This document shows positions 35,978 through 49,400 of a DNA stretch of 64,000 nucleotides, piece after piece. Both the position numbers and the translations under genes were made by a program. Location: positions 310,001 to 374,000 of the forward strand of contig MU385864.1 of NCBI GenBank assembly GCA_022497145.1, read 5' to 3'. The notes beneath the pieces were generated by a model that worked only from the letters and a program-made list of their open reading frames with translations, did no database searches and was not told the DNA's origin. Origin of the DNA: Rostrohypoxylon terebratum. Lineage: Eukaryota; Ascomycota; Sordariomycetes; Xylariales; Hypoxylaceae. The number at the start of each line of letters is the position of its first letter. Within the stretch, counting starts at the first letter, position 1.

Positions 35978-37087
35978 ATGCCCATCACAGTCAGGCCATC
36001 AGATCACGGGTCAAGATCCTGGGCAGGTCGCAGATATAGGCTCGCATCTTCGCCCGATATCTTGTTGCATTATACGCTGACCGACGACACGCGCACTAGT
36101 CCGCCGCGAGCCAGACAGCTAGTACAGAGTTCGTTCGCGGGGATTGAGAGGAAGAATAATGTCTTCGCTACGAAGAACGGTTTCGTTCACGCATGCGTAG
36201 ACGCATATAACGAGCACCACTGCCTGGTAATACGGCCGGAGGATGTCTGGTTTTCCATCTTGACTCAATTTAGCGCCTACGTCAACGCGCACTCTGAGGA
36301 GCTGCGCAAACGATTCTGCCGTCATGAAGCCCAGCAAGAACTCCATATCGATATGGAACTAGACGGACTCGACCACGGCAAGATGGCATTCGCGATGACG
36401 AAGCTCATGCAAGAAAACGTCCCGGATGAGGGGTTGCAACAGTGGATCTTGCCAGCTTTCACGACGACAACCAAGGTCGACCAGGCTGTTGCCAGCATCA
36501 TCTTCATGGGCACGATGCAGAAATATTTCACGTACAGCTGGGGCACTCGGTGCGGGATACCGTCTGTGACTTTACTCGGCGAGGAGAGCGATTGGATCAA
36601 GATCCGCGAGCGAGCTGAACGGCTGGCGACCTTCGGCTCGGAATCGTCGCGGTGGCTCCGATTGCTCAGACCCGTATTAGATGGATTCGTCGCAAGTTTC
36701 AGAGACCCTAAAGGCGACACCACGAGAAGGTTTTGGCAAGCGATCTGCAATGAACACATACCTAATGGTAGCGGGACGGTCGCCTACTCCGGATGGATCA
36801 CTTCGTTCTGCTTCTGGGACGAGAGCGGTCGGTGTCTGCACGGACCAAAGCCGGGTCACGAGGTCCAGTTAACGAGGAGCCAAATGCCGAGCGGCTTCGC
36901 CAAGGTTCCGGTGACGCTACTGGATGACGGCATCGAAATACCTACGGAGATGGTCGCCGGCTCGATGGCGATGAGGGCGTCTCGATCTAAGGTAGCTGTC
37001 GGCGCCGATGGCGGACCGCAGATGCGACAGGGTGTTGGAAATGACACGATACAACCCGAAATCGGATGGTTCATGTACAAAACATGA
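35978..37087 (+). CDS. DUF4419 family protein
   Basis: 369-residue intronless gene of the DUF4419 family (common in fungi, some in bacteria and slime moulds; function unknown). Conserved family stretches are visible along the chain: NGFVHACVDAYNEHHCLVIR, PEDVWFSILTQFSAYVNAH, QWILPAFTTTTKVDQAVASI and IFMGTMQKYFTYSWGTRCGI. Further along come PSVTLLGEESDWIKI, SGWITSFCFWDESG and a closing IQPEIGWFMYKT. No signal peptide or transmembrane segment is seen, so it is probably soluble. The ATG at 35978 is the first in frame after a non-ATG stretch. It is isolated: more than 2.6 kb to each neighbour. Family call strong, role unknown. Confidence 0.9.
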   Translation: MPITVRPSDHGSRSWAGRRYRLASSPDILLHYTLTDDTRTSPPRARQLVQSSFAGIERKNNVFATKNGFVHACVDAYNEHHCLVIRPEDVWFSILTQFSAYVNAHSEELRKRFCRHEAQQELHIDMELDGLDHGKMAFAMTKLMQENVPDEGLQQWILPAFTTTTKVDQAVASIIFMGTMQKYFTYSWGTRCGIPSVTLLGEESDWIKIRERAERLATFGSESSRWLRLLRPVLDGFVASFRDPKGDTTRRFWQAICNEHIPNGSGTVAYSGWITSFCFWDESGRCLHGPKPGHEVQLTRSQMPSGFAKVPVTLLDDGIEIPTEMVAGSMAMRASRSKVAVGADGGPQMRQGVGNDTIQPEIGWFMYKT

Positions 37088-39872
37088 CAGCTTAGGGAGT
37101 ATCGTGGCGTTGGTCACAACGATAATGGTAAGCCAAGACTCTCGCATATCTCCCGAACAAGTTCCATGTTTATGGTAGCATTGGTCTGGGTCTGCAGGTG
37201 ACAGGTAACTAATCACTTCTACAGTGTAATTATGGATTGATCACGACGCCATAAATTGGAGTTCCTCCGACTACAAGTACCTACATTAGGTACCAATACG
37301 GACCGACTCTCTTACTTTTGCTCGGATATATCCACATCTAGTTGCAGTCAATGTTGCATCGGAGTTGGGCACATTTAGCAACGATCGAAGGGAGGCTTGT
37401 GCATTCGAACAACTTCTCTCCTAGTTGTCAAGAGAATATACGACGTTGGCCGAAAGCTCTTAGCTTCCTAGCCTCCAAGCGAACCAAAGAGCACCCACTT
37501 ATTGAGGATAAAAATATTCGTCTTCATTGTGGATCTTGAAGTTCGCTGAAAAAAGGCCATAGCCACCGACGTGGCGTCTCTACTTGATGCATACGGAGTA
37601 CTAGGACCTTGCCTTCGGACTTTTGCGATCCCCTCACACTGTAAAGGAGAGACCTGTCGTCAATTCCTGGTATTACGGGACATTGATCATGGACATTCCG
37701 CAATACCAGCTACGTCTGTCTGATATCTAGGCTCACAATAGTGCTGGAAAATGTAGATGATGAGTACTGCAAAGGGACGTTGTCGCGGAGAATAACAGAC
37801 GAAGCATTTAAATAGGCGTTAAATATGATTCTCGGACTTAATGGTTAGATACCCGGAATACGATTTTCTCATCTCTCTGTCAAGGGAGTCGCATCGAAGC
37901 TGAGCTCCGACTGCGATCCAATACGGTATAGCATATGGGGAGAGGGTGCATTTTTTTCCCGCTTTGGTTGTACATACAATGCCCAAATGGGATTTCCAGA
38001 CCCAGCTGTTGATAGATCTTGTGGGCTTATATATGTTTATACGATTGTATACCTCTATATCTATATATTCATACTTGTTCGTACATATACATGTGTGGTT
38101 ACTTTGTTTTCCGGTAGTGATACGGCTTGAGTGAGTACACTTGGGACAGATGAATAGGTATGTACCTACTGTCCACCTCTATGGGCGATTACAAGAGGGC
38201 GGAAAGACTACGTTGATACATTTGAAGACATGTTGCCTATATAGGATAGAGGTAACCTGAGAAGATTTATGGCGTCAAGTGTTCCTCATATACTTGCATG
38301 CCTGATATCTTAGGTAGGCAATGACCTAATCTATGTACGCCAGGTATTATCACACACAGTGTCGTCGGTCCGTAAGTCAGGTGATAAGGTGGCCAAACCG
38401 TCAGGACTCGTCACCTACCAAGGTACCCAAGACTTATATAGTATAACAATAACCCAGGCATCTATTGGCGGATCCTAACAGCTTGACCGTAACATTCCGA
38501 TGGTCAAGGTGTACGTTTCCACAGACACCTTCTCGTTCCTGTCTTTAACAACTGCTCTGCAACGGGTAGTTTAAGGTTCGAATCTTAAAGAGTACACTGC
38601 ATCGCACCGCGCAGCGCACCTTTGGGCCCTTGAAAAAGGGTAGGCAAAGAAATACCTAATAGCGGGGGCGCAGTAGCTAGGAGCCGATTAACAGATCCTA
38701 GGCTGGGCCTTGAAGAGGTTGGTGATTCAACTTTTTGGTGTTTTGATGGATGGATGGAGGGTATCGTGGGTGATGCATGCTTTCTTCATCTTCGATTATT
38801 TCGTATATATATATTTTACTTGCCATTTACTAGGTCATTCAAGTCGCCATCTAAAATTCCTTTAATATATTACTCGATCAATTTAACCATCCATGAATGC
38901 GTACTTGATTGCCTACATACTAAGTCAATTATGGTGTATTTCGCGATATTGCTACATATGATTCTCTTGCGATGTTATCATCATTTACCTCGCTATATTT
39001 TAAACAACTTTCTATGTGATTCAAGGATCTAGAAATGTAAGACGATCGAAGGCCATCATCATGTGTTGCGTTGGGTAGATGGTAGATGAGAAGACGAATA
39101 ATAGACACATGTATGATACACAAGTCAAAAACCAATCATCGTGGAAATACCTAATCAAAAGAATAAATCCATAAAGATTAAAATGGCAAAAAAGCTCAGA
39201 ACCAAGCGATTCACCAGATTTGTCCTGAACGGGCTATGTTGAATACCCCGTACGCCCTCCGCATGAATCGAACTTGGAACCTACGAAAAACCCCGGACGG
39301 TTTTATCTGGCCCTCATGTCCCACATACCATGTCTAAACCAGTTAGATGGGAAGATTTCCACAGCACGTGGATCAGACTTGGAATGTGACAGCAAAGTTT
39401 GGTATATATGCTCGACTTCGGATTGTTGTTGCCTGGGTTTGCGGGGCTGGTGATTGGTCCACGGCGGTGTCGTCTCGTTGTCAAGGTTTGGTGATTGCTG
39501 TCAAGATTGTATGGGACAATATTGGCGCTTTCTTGATAGTGTACCTAGGCAGATACTTCCTTCCATGAGACTATGGGTCTGTCTTACAGGTACTATGATG
39601 TAGGGATTAGCCTCTGTTTCCTTAGTATTTTAAACACTCATCTGATACATTCATCATGATATGCCTAGATTTCCTTTCAACAATGCCCATACCAATGAAG
39701 ATACGAGGGGTATTGACTACTAAAACAACATTTGCTGGGTATAACAAGATCATCTGTACACGCTCTCCCCGTCTCGAAAGCCCTGTAGGCAACCACCTTA
39801 AAACACCACGACCTATTTACACCTCCAACGCCCAAACCACACCCCTCATTGTCCCTCACCCTACTTACCCCC
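37088..39872. other. Long intergenic region between convergent genes
   Basis: 2.8 kb of AT-rich DNA. It contains TACCTACATTAGGTACC (about 37277-37293) and several TAGGTA palindromes. A GGTTCGAATC string near 38572 resembles a tRNA T-loop but lacks the rest of a cloverleaf. No gene was supported. Confidence 0.5.
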
Positions 39873-41229
39873 CTATTCCCCATCACCATCCGGATACCCA
39901 TCCACAACGTCACCTCCCCCAACCAACGCATCCAAATTCATCCTAACACTCCACCTCACCCCCCTCGTCTCCTCCACCTGCACGCCCGCCCCATGATCCG
40001 CGATATCGCTATTCGCGCCCCTACCGCCCCTGGCGCGATGCACGCCGAACAAGCTGGGCTGGGCCGTCAGACACGCGTGCGGGCCGCCGCGGAGCGGTGC
40101 CCCGCCGCCCTCGCAGAAGGACTTGAGCTGCAGGTCGAACGGCTGGTTCATGTCCTTCAGCCCGACCTCGCGGAGGACGCGCCGCGCGCCGCGCCGGCTG
40201 ACGCCGTACGCGAGCGAGCAGCACGCGTCTTGGGCGTGATGGTACAGGCGCGTGTGAGGCGGGTACGAGTGCTCGAAGCCGGAGAATGAGGGGGGCAGGT
40301 GATGGCGCTGGGGCACTGTGATGTCGCCCGTGTGCGCGATGCGTTGTTTGGGCAGCGCGGCGTTGTGCGCGAAGGGGAAGGACATGCCGCAGTGGCCGGC
40401 CCAGAGGACGTCCCAGGAGTCGCCGTAAGGCGAGGTTGTGGGGGGTCGGGTGCGGGGGAGAGAGGTGAAGTCGAGGTCGGGGACGGCGGAGGGGCCGTGG
40501 GTGCCGTTTGGGTATGTGGGGTCGGCAAATGCTGGGGATGAGTCTGGGGAGGCGAGGAGAGGTTGGGTTAGTGCGTGGGAGGCGAGTGCGAAGTCGCGGA
40601 GTTGGTCTCGGATTCGGATGTCCCAGTCAGCGTCGTCTTCCATGATGAGTGCTGACGAAAGGTTTCTTCGCACGACTCTGGTACACGATGCATGTTAGCA
40701 ATGAGACACTAACGCCAGTTTTCTTGATAATGATCAGTGTAATAAGAGAATTGGCCACAAACTCTTGAATGGCATTCATATGGGCTCGCCAGGCGCCTAT
40801 AACCGGGTCGGCCAGGCGCTTGAGCTCCCCTTGGCTATTCAGCAAAGCCTTGTCCGGTACATCCTTGCCCTCGACACCGTCGATGAATTCTATCTCGAGA
40901 TTGCTGAGAGCTGCGGCTAGAACCATGCCATCACGACGATCTGTGCGAGACGGTCGTCCAATGACGAATATCTTCTCGAACTGTGGGCTATTATCAGACC
41001 TCCATCCCATACTTTAATCGACACATAAACGTTAACTCACACCAAGGGTGTTATTATAGATATCCTCCGTTATTTGGAGGACCGGAGGTATCTCTCTTTC
41101 AATATGGAAATATGGTGCTGGGCTCACTTCCCCCTTTGTCGATAGTAAATACAGGGAACAGACGAAGAACGCGACTACCCCGAGGGGGATGGAGTTGGGA
41201 AGCCGTCGAGCTGGCTTAAGGAACGACAT
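39873..41229 (-). CDS. Glycosyltransferase family 25 protein, type II membrane
   Basis: 403 residues, three exons: 41041-41229, 40763-40980 and 39873-40677; introns are 60 and 85 nt. The N-terminus has a signal-anchor helix (SIPLGVVAFFVCSLYLL, about residues 12-28), so it should face the Golgi/ER lumen. The catalytic domain begins NNTLGFEKIFVIGRPSRTDR across the first splice junction. It contains WRAHMNAIQE and then LSSALIMEDDADWD, whose acidic EDD/DxD-like cluster binds the metal and sugar nucleotide in GT25 and procollagen galactosyltransferase-like enzymes. The fungal sugar donor and acceptor are not known. Exon 3 is markedly GC-rich compared with the first two exons. It is convergent with the distant DUF4419 gene and in tandem with the CLC gene. 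Confidence 0.87.
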
Positions 41230-42328
41230 GATGGATATATCGATTCCATGTTGGCGAGATTTGAGAGAAAGGAAAAAAGCCGTCTCCGTTCTCTTGGCAT
41301 TTAATAGATGATGGCAAGCAAGTACAATCACTCGTTTCTTCCATCTGATCCTGAGTTATGTTACTCGCGTTGTATACAGGCAACTGTAGAGCGAGCCTGC
41401 CAATGGTGGGGGAGGAGGCGATGACTCCAGCTAAAAATAATCGTCAGCTTCATGAAGTTATGTAGCAGCCTAAAAGGTGTCAGCATGCCCTTACGCTTTG
41501 CAGTTTAGAGGATCATCAACTTTTAGAAGCAGAATACTCACTTAACAATTAAAGATACAAATACCAGCTTATCATACAACATTATACCACATTCCCTCTG
41601 GCATATAGTGACTTTGCTAATTGGAACTCGAGCCTTATCCCTAGCAAATATACAATGGTGCCATTCGTAGCTTGTGATTCATCTCGTAATATGCTTGCTT
41701 CTATATTAGTAAGCATGACTTGGACTGCAACGGAACATGAAACTTAGTAACCCAAGTAATATTTAGGATGTCTCCACATGGCACGAATATCTTGAAGCTT
41801 GGGTTCCGTTCTGTAGCAGTTGGGATATCTCTGGTGCTCCACTATCGCCATCATCCGCGGGGCGGTACCTAGGTCCTATTTGTCGAAAAGAAAACTGTTG
41901 ATGAGTGCGTTGTTGACGCCATTTATCTCCGGAACCCCCCTGCATACTCCGGTGGCTGGCTGAGCTTGTCCATTAGGAAGGTATTAGCTAGACCAGGTCG
42001 CAAAACGACTCTTTCGTGCTTGTCTGAACGGGAGGACGCCGAGGGTTTTCAGCGTATAAATCATCGCGTCTGGTGTCATTAGTATACCTGACATTGGGCA
42101 GGTAGTATAGCATATCTATAGTTACTACCAAAAACATCCTCGAATTCATCGAGCGGCTAATGATGCTACAATAAAAATATTCAAGAAAGTTCCAAGAACC
42201 AAGGCTATGCGAAGGCGCCAAATTCCCATAATTATGCAACAACTATCCAATAGCGTATCGTGTCCCAACCCCCTTCATGTACGTACCCAGAACATACTTC
42301 ACCAAAATGTGTACCAGCAAAACTTTGC
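41230..42328. other. Intergenic region between GT25 and CLC genes
   Basis: AT-rich DNA holding the GT25 promoter and the CLC 3' flank. Short open frames on the minus strand (about 41760-42240) show no conserved feature. Nothing else was seen. Confidence 0.5.
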
Positions 42329-45055
42329 TTAGAGGTTGTGTTCTTTCTCCTCGAGTTCGCGCATATACTTTACAAATCTCTTCTTGTGGGTCTGTAAGAG
42401 GTTAGTTAATATTTAATATGTGGCTGAGACAACGACGTCATGAGACTTACCATCCCCGCATAGCGCCCGTCCTTCAAGACGCATATGTACCGTAGACCGA
42501 GTTTAGCAAAACATTCATACACCAGGTCCATTGGTGACTTGATATCCAAAGCAACAGGGGCTGGATCTATAAAGGGTGTGAAGTCGGTCGGGTCTCTCTC
42601 GGGCGATTCGTCTTCGTCTATGCTGGGCACACTTGCCATAAGACAGAGACTACTATTCTCATCCTCGAGATTATCCAAAGCATATTCTAAATCCGGAGCA
42701 GGAATCAAACCGACGAGGATGTTATCTCTCAGTATCGGTAGGCCGCCATCTAATTCGCCAGCTCGGTGAAGAAGATCCAACTTGGAACGAAGCTTCGTAG
42801 CTGGGACCAAAGGTGAGGAAGAGATATCAATGACACGCTCGCGCCGAAAGCGCGGTACTATGTCTGCGAGATCAGAGGTAAATATGGGCTTGTGCTTATT
42901 GTCCAGGTATGGATAGGCATTCATGGTGGTAAGCAGGTCATAGATACTGAGCGGTTCCAAGGCATCTGCTGTCCACTTGGCGACGAGAATGGCCAAAGAA
43001 AAGGGTAAGACGTAATCCAAACTTCCGGTAAGTTCGAAGAGGATGACGGCGAGTGTGACGGACAATCTCGTTACGCCACACATTGTCGATCCTGCAGCGA
43101 TCAGTCCATACACGCCTGGCTGAACGCACGTCGATTCTTGGAGGAGAGGACAACTTCCCCAGATAGTCCAGTGCGGAAATCGGAGAACTATCCACTGCAT
43201 CATATGGCCGACGATTCTGCCCATAAGACCACCGACAACCATAGAAGGGACATAGATGCCTGCAGGGACCTTAATGCCGAATGTGATGGTTGTCAAAAAG
43301 CCCTTGATGACAAACGCGGCAAGCAACATTCGAATAACACCGGGTATCTCGTCGATATTGGAAGGGCAGAGGCCCAATCCATCATCTCTGCTATCATCTT
43401 GACACGGCGCTGCTAGATTTAGCAAAAGCTTCGCGACCGGAAGTTTGGTTAGTGTGTTCCAATATCCGATAAGTCCTGTGATTAAGGCTACCAAGATGAC
43501 TTCGAGAAGCGGGTACTTTTTGATGGCTGGGATCTTGCGGAAGGACAGAGCCCAACGGCGCGATGCCTTGATGAACAAAGCCCCGAAAGCGCCACCTAAT
43601 ATTCCCACCAAGATGAAGCCGACCAATTCGAACCATTCCCAGTCGATTTTATACCGGACCTCAAACATGACGATTTTTTGTGTGCCATAGGGATTGAGGA
43701 ATTTCAAGGACAAGGCTGCGACAATACAGCAGAAGAAGGTACGAAAAAGCGTTTTTGCTGGGAAATAATAGGCAACTTCTTCGAGACCGAACAAAACGCC
43801 ACCTAGAGGGGCGCCAAAAGCAACGACAACACCTGCTGCGGCGGCGGCGGACAGCACCTCGCGCCTCTTACCATCGTTGCGATCGTATTTGGCGAAAATT
43901 CGACAGCAGATGTTGCCGATACAAGTTGCGATATGAACGTAAGGACCCTCCTTACCAAGACTCAAACCTGAGGCTACACTCAAGATCAATCCTACTGATT
44001 TGATAATCAGGGTCTTCAAGCCAAGAAAGCCGTGCAACACGAACCCACTGAGGATCACACGAACCTCGGCTACACCACTGCCAGCGGCAGAATAGTATAC
44101 CATGGAATTTGAAGACTCGACAGGCTCTGGACGGACCTCTCTTGGGCTAATATTTCCCTCGTCATCGTCGTCGTTATCAGATGGCTGGCGGGAATAGTCA
44201 GCAGCTAAGTTCTCGTCCAAGGTCGACATTCGGTATGCCGAAGGTACCACGGTCTTGGTTGTCAGAGTTAGTAAGCAAGACGATACTGCGAGAGCAAGAA
44301 CAGCAATAACGTAGATACCAAATTCCGTCCATTTGTCGCCAAATGGATGGCCGCCAAGGACCTCCGACCAAGATCGCCAATCGGTACATGGTCCGTGAGG
44401 ACAGCATCTCTGTCAAAATTGTTAGCGACTATACGATCACGACAAAAGTAAATCTCACCTTTTCTCTTAGGTACCACCCTCGCGTACAGTATCCATCCTT
44501 ATAGTCGAAGATGGTTGTTTCGGCTACATTGACACAATAGGCAAGCAGAGCTACCAGAACGCCAACTAAAGCACTTAACACCCAACCTTGAGCACCGTCG
44601 AACAAGACAATAAGTCTGCCTACGAAATCCTTCCGACTACGTAATTGTTTTACTCGATAGGCATCGGCTATACTGTCGTGTACCCAATCGGTCGAGGTAA
44701 ACTGATCGTACCAAATTCGTTCGTCTGCATGAATAGAAGCTTTCGATTCTGACATAGGATCTGGATGATCCGAAAGAGCTTGTATCAAGCGCTGGCCCCA
44801 TGATTCGTGGCGAGAATGATATCGCGAGTTATGGGGCGTCCCAACATAGCTATGGTTTCTCGATAGGTAGGCCCTCGGGCTGCCTACGGGGCTTTGGATA
44901 CGAACATGGGAGTGCGAAGGGCGCAGAAGAGCCGTATTCTCGTCTGGAGTTTCGGATATCGAGTGCCGCCTAGTTCTTCTAGAATGGTGGCGTGGATATG
45001 TCGGGGAGACGGGGACGGATAGGGCTGGGTCATCATGTGAAGATATGTCGGCCAT
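42329..45055 (-). CDS. CLC-type chloride/proton exchanger (Gef1-like)
   Basis: 872 residues, three exons: 44459-45055, 42451-44409 and 42329-42391. The soluble N-terminal region (about 160 residues, Ser/His/Arg-rich) is followed by the CLC membrane core. The core shows GSGVAEVRVILSG (309-321), GKEGPYVH with the gating Glu353, GLEEVAYYF with the proton-pathway glutamate (409-410), and GIKVPAGIYVPS (577-588). Having both glutamates points to a Cl-/H+ antiporter rather than a channel. Two CBS domains occupy the last ~160 residues. Closest functional relatives are yeast Gef1 and fungal Golgi/vacuolar CLCs that balance charge during acidification and affect copper and iron loading. Family certain; subcellular site inferred. 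Confidence 0.93.
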
Positions 45056-46497
45056 GGTGGGTAGCCAACGAAGTCAACAGCGACTTCGGGATTGTTGGAA
45101 ACGGAGAGCGTGGGGTAGGAGATAATAGTGGACTCGTTTTAAGGCGTCATGGGCGCGAAGAACGCAGCAGGCGATGTGCCTGTCGGCTTCGTTTGGACGG
45201 GATGAGACACGGTTAATCGCAATCACGTAGGATCATAGGGATTTTAGGAATCTTAGGGGATCTAAGGCAAGACAAAGAAGCTCGAAAGTAGATTAAGCGC
45301 GATTTCGAAAGAGATCCTTATTAGTAGTAGTAGACTACCTAGTAAGAGACCCGGTAGTATTGCATTCTGATGTACAATACACAAGGGTAGGGTAGGGGGG
45401 TGTCAGCAGCTCTAGTCCCGGGGCAGCATCGTTGGATCGTTAGAGCGTTGGTGGAGACAACCCCAATGGCGTCAACAGGCCTTATTAGGAGCATTGCACC
45501 GACTGCACTGGAGCTGTTGCAGCTTTGATCTCTTTGCATCTGCATCCTACCAGTAAAATAACATTTCAACGTTTGAATCTTGTAATTCGACAAAGAGCCA
45601 GACACTGGCAACTAGCTAGCCTGTGTTACCATATTAGATTGTCAAGTCTAACTTTAGTTTCGGTGGTCTGAATACCGTAGTAAGGAGCTACGGAGGGCTA
45701 TTGAAGTCCGAGGTCAGATGGAGGCTTAGTGGGTCTGGAAGGAATTCCAAGGCTTTAAATTTGTTTGTTCTTGCTGTTCTTGCTGTTCTTGCTGGATATA
45801 AAAGAAGGTCGCATTACGAATTATATCATTGTGGAGCCACCCTATCGCTGCTACCACATTGTTATCAGTAAAAGGTAGATATTTCCTTGGCTACACTGGC
45901 TTCGGACAGCGCACATTTTGTATGACCTTACAAGCTTTGCTTTGCAGCTTCGCGAATTTACTGACGTGACACTACAGCTGCTGGACGTAATTGCCGGTCC
46001 ACTCAGATAAGGTGAATTGTGAAACATCTATCCATAGAACTTGGAAGTTGCTGTGCAAAAAAAACCGATCTTCAGCACCCGCGTCATCCATGGATGGTGC
46101 TAATGGATGTGGCAATGTGGCTAATGTCACTAAACACGCTAAAGCCACTAGAAGCCACGGGCGGAAAATGCGCTTAAGTACACTGACTACAGTCTACGAT
46201 ATTCAACTCAACTCCACGTTCATCAAATATTAACCTTGATTATTGGTCGACTCTTAACGCCGTACACGCCCTAAATCTATCAAATACATCTAACTACCTA
46301 AGCGAATCAATCGAGATATATAAGGCTAAGCAGTCAGTGTCCGTGGATTTAGCGAGTCAACTAGAGTCTAGGCTACTTAGTAGACGAGGCTGAAAATTAG
46401 CCACGGCTGTCGATTTCTATCGTCACATTTGTGATACCGCGCCAAGGGTATGCCCGATATCTTAGCAATAATGGACATGCAATAACATCTATTCGTC
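45056..46497. other. Shared upstream region of divergent CLC and NRDE2 genes
   Basis: 1.4 kb. It contains a triple GTTCTTGCT tandem (45767-45793). No further gene or RNA was seen. Confidence 0.5.
45767..45793. repeat. Tandem repeat, GTTCTTGCT x3
   Basis: Three exact 9-bp copies in the CLC/NRDE2 divergent intergenic region. Confidence 0.85.
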
Positions 46498-49400
46498 ATG
46501 TCATATAAACAGGGGAAGAGTTCATCCGTGCCAAAATTCGGTTCCTTCAAGCCGAAGCCGAAGCCCAAGCCCGAGACAACTCAACTTCAGCCGAGTCATG
46601 AAGATGATGATGATAAGTCAAGACAACGTGGTGAACGCACTGTTTCCCGGAAAGATACTGGCACTTACTCACTGCCGGATGAATCCAAACCATCAAGTAG
46701 AAACTGCACTCATGAAATCTCATATCGCACATCCCCGTCGGAGCAAGCCAAGGATGCGCCATTCATCCATGATAAACGAGGTGATCCTCTAGTCAGGAGA
46801 TATGGCGGTGTCAACCGTCGTGATGTCCCCAATTACCGTCGCTTTGGGTCCGGTCGTGTTCTCGGAGTTGATGGATATATGAGAATTGACCATACTAAGA
46901 GTTATGATGAATTCTTCATGCTAGGTCGCCATGAAACACGTTCACTGCTCAGTAGTGACAAGAAGACCCTTTTAGCCAAAGGCCTCCACAAATCGCAAAC
47001 CGTCAGGGTTCGACGAGAACAGTCACAAGCAGGTGCAGGATCTGACGACTTTGTCCCCCTTAAGCCTCCAAGAAAACGAAGACGGGCCGGCTCCGAATCG
47101 GAAGGCTCATCTGGCGAAGAAGGTCAATCTTATAGATCAATCTATGGGAAGAGCAAGAATCACGAGCATTCTGATAGTGATGTGGACTATGCTAGCGATG
47201 CATCTACAGATCCGAGGGATCTTGGGTTGGATGATCCTATAAATTTGAAGTCTGTCGAGTTATCTAGAAAGGTACGAGACCATCCGGAAGATATAGACGC
47301 TTGGTTTGAGTTAGTCAATCACCAAGATACCCTTATGCGAGTAACCGCCCAAGATGGGCGAAATCCAACTGCAGCGGAAGTCAAAAGTTTTGCGGATATC
47401 AAATTGTCAATGCTGGAGCAAGCATACTCTTATGCAAGTACTGAGTCACAAAGAGAGGCGTTGCAGCTAAGAATTATGCGGGAAGGATCGAGAGTGTGGG
47501 ATGCTCAAGTTTTAAAGAAACGATGGGATGAAGCACTCGAAAAACACGGTGCTAGTTTTGAAGTATGGAAAGGGTATATGAACCACCAGCAAACGAGACT
47601 ATCGACATTTCAATACGAGAACATCAAGAAACTTTATGTCGAGCAATTACGGCACTTAGAATCGAACGCCTCAACCAAAGAAAATCATTCGGACCGCATC
47701 CAAATCTACGAACACTTGATATATGTGTTCCTCAGATTTACATATTTCATTTCAGATGCCGGATATAGGGAATTTGCTACAGCAGCATGGCAAGCCACGA
47801 TGGAACTGACATTCGCACGTCCTGATTCTCTACTTGATGAAACCAATCTTAGAATACCGCCGGGTTTCCAGGATTTCTGGGAAAGCGAGGTGTCCCGAAT
47901 AGGGGAAGAATCCGCACAGGGTTGGAGGGATTTTGTCCGGACCGAAGCTGGAAAAGAACCTCCTGAACCGAAAAGCGTCGACAGGCCGATACCCCCAAAT
48001 ACTCGTGATGGCTATAAAGCATGGTCGATAATCGAGCAACAAAAGGCTCGATCAACCACAAATCCCGCTCGTACGTTGGATGATGAGGCGGAGGACGATC
48101 CACTTCGGGTCGTCATGTTCGCAGATATCCAGGATACAGTTCTGTATTTCCCAAAGGATATTATTCCTGATATACGGGATCAATTGCTAGATGCGTTCTT
48201 GATATTTAACCAATTGTCCCCTGCATACTGTTCTAGCACTATCATCCAGCATATGATTTTGGACGATTTCCTTATCCGCAGTCCAACGAATTCCATCGCT
48301 ACAGAGGCTTCGCAAGACCCAAGTACATATCTAGAGGAACAGGAAAAGAAACCTCCAGAGTTTTCGCACGATTACTTACAAATGGCTACTACGACGGAAG
48401 TCCTGTTTCCAATGCCTCGTTGGTTTAAAAAGATGAAGAAAATTAGTGATGATATTCCCACTGACCAATACCAATGGATCCTGAATACATTGAAACAGCT
48501 CATCGAAAGATACGGAATGCATGGCCTTGCGCCGTACTTTCTCGCTTTCGAATCAATTAATGATCCTGGGCACGAGAAGAAAACCGCCAAGGTTCTGCTG
48601 AAGCAAAATTCAACTATTGATCTATTCAGTGGCTACGCGATGCTTGAATGGGTCAAGGGTAACAAGGACGTCGCTCGAATTACGATCACGGCTGCAATGT
48701 GTTCAAAGGCAATCTCACTCCACGAGAAAATTGCTTTGGGTATTTCCGCAGCTTGGATGGACATTGAAGACCACAATTTGACCAAAGGAACACTTCAATT
48801 ATGTGCGTTATCAGATGAAGAATCTACGACATCGACCCTACAAAATGCATTCGCCTCCACTGCTCAAATCCTGAAGGCTAGGCAATTTTTCTCGTCAAAT
48901 AGAGACTATTTGTTGTCGTCGGGTCATATCGGAGATGCTGTCATCTACGCCGAAGGCCTAGCCTTGCTAGAGTATTTAACCCAAGAAAGTAACAAAGAGC
49001 CTTCTAATGGGATCCAAGGAGATATATGGTCTGCGATTTCGAGTATTTCAACTTGCTCAGACGATTTGGTTAATCGCGGTCTGAGGAACAGTATTCACCA
49101 TGAGCGACTACTTCAATTTGCTGCTCGCTTGCTTTACTGTTACGCCAATCAAGGGTGAGTGAATGCTTACGAATACCCATAATGGATAGGTACTAACAGA
49201 CCACTTATATAGTCCTTTCAGACCCGGATTTTTACGCGAGCAGCTTACGAAGTACATCAACTTCTTCCCTCGAAACACGATATTCCTCAGTCTATTTGCG
49301 TGGAGGGAGACACGCCTAAGTATTGACGATAAAGTACGCTCGATCCTCGATGAAGTTGTTCTAGCCGAACCGCACGACTGTGTTAGCAGTCGGGTATTTG

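Noticed and set aside
38560..38600. Possible tRNA around a GGTTCGAATC string
   Set aside because: The T-loop-like string is not flanked by a pairing acceptor stem, D-arm or 7-nt anticodon loop.
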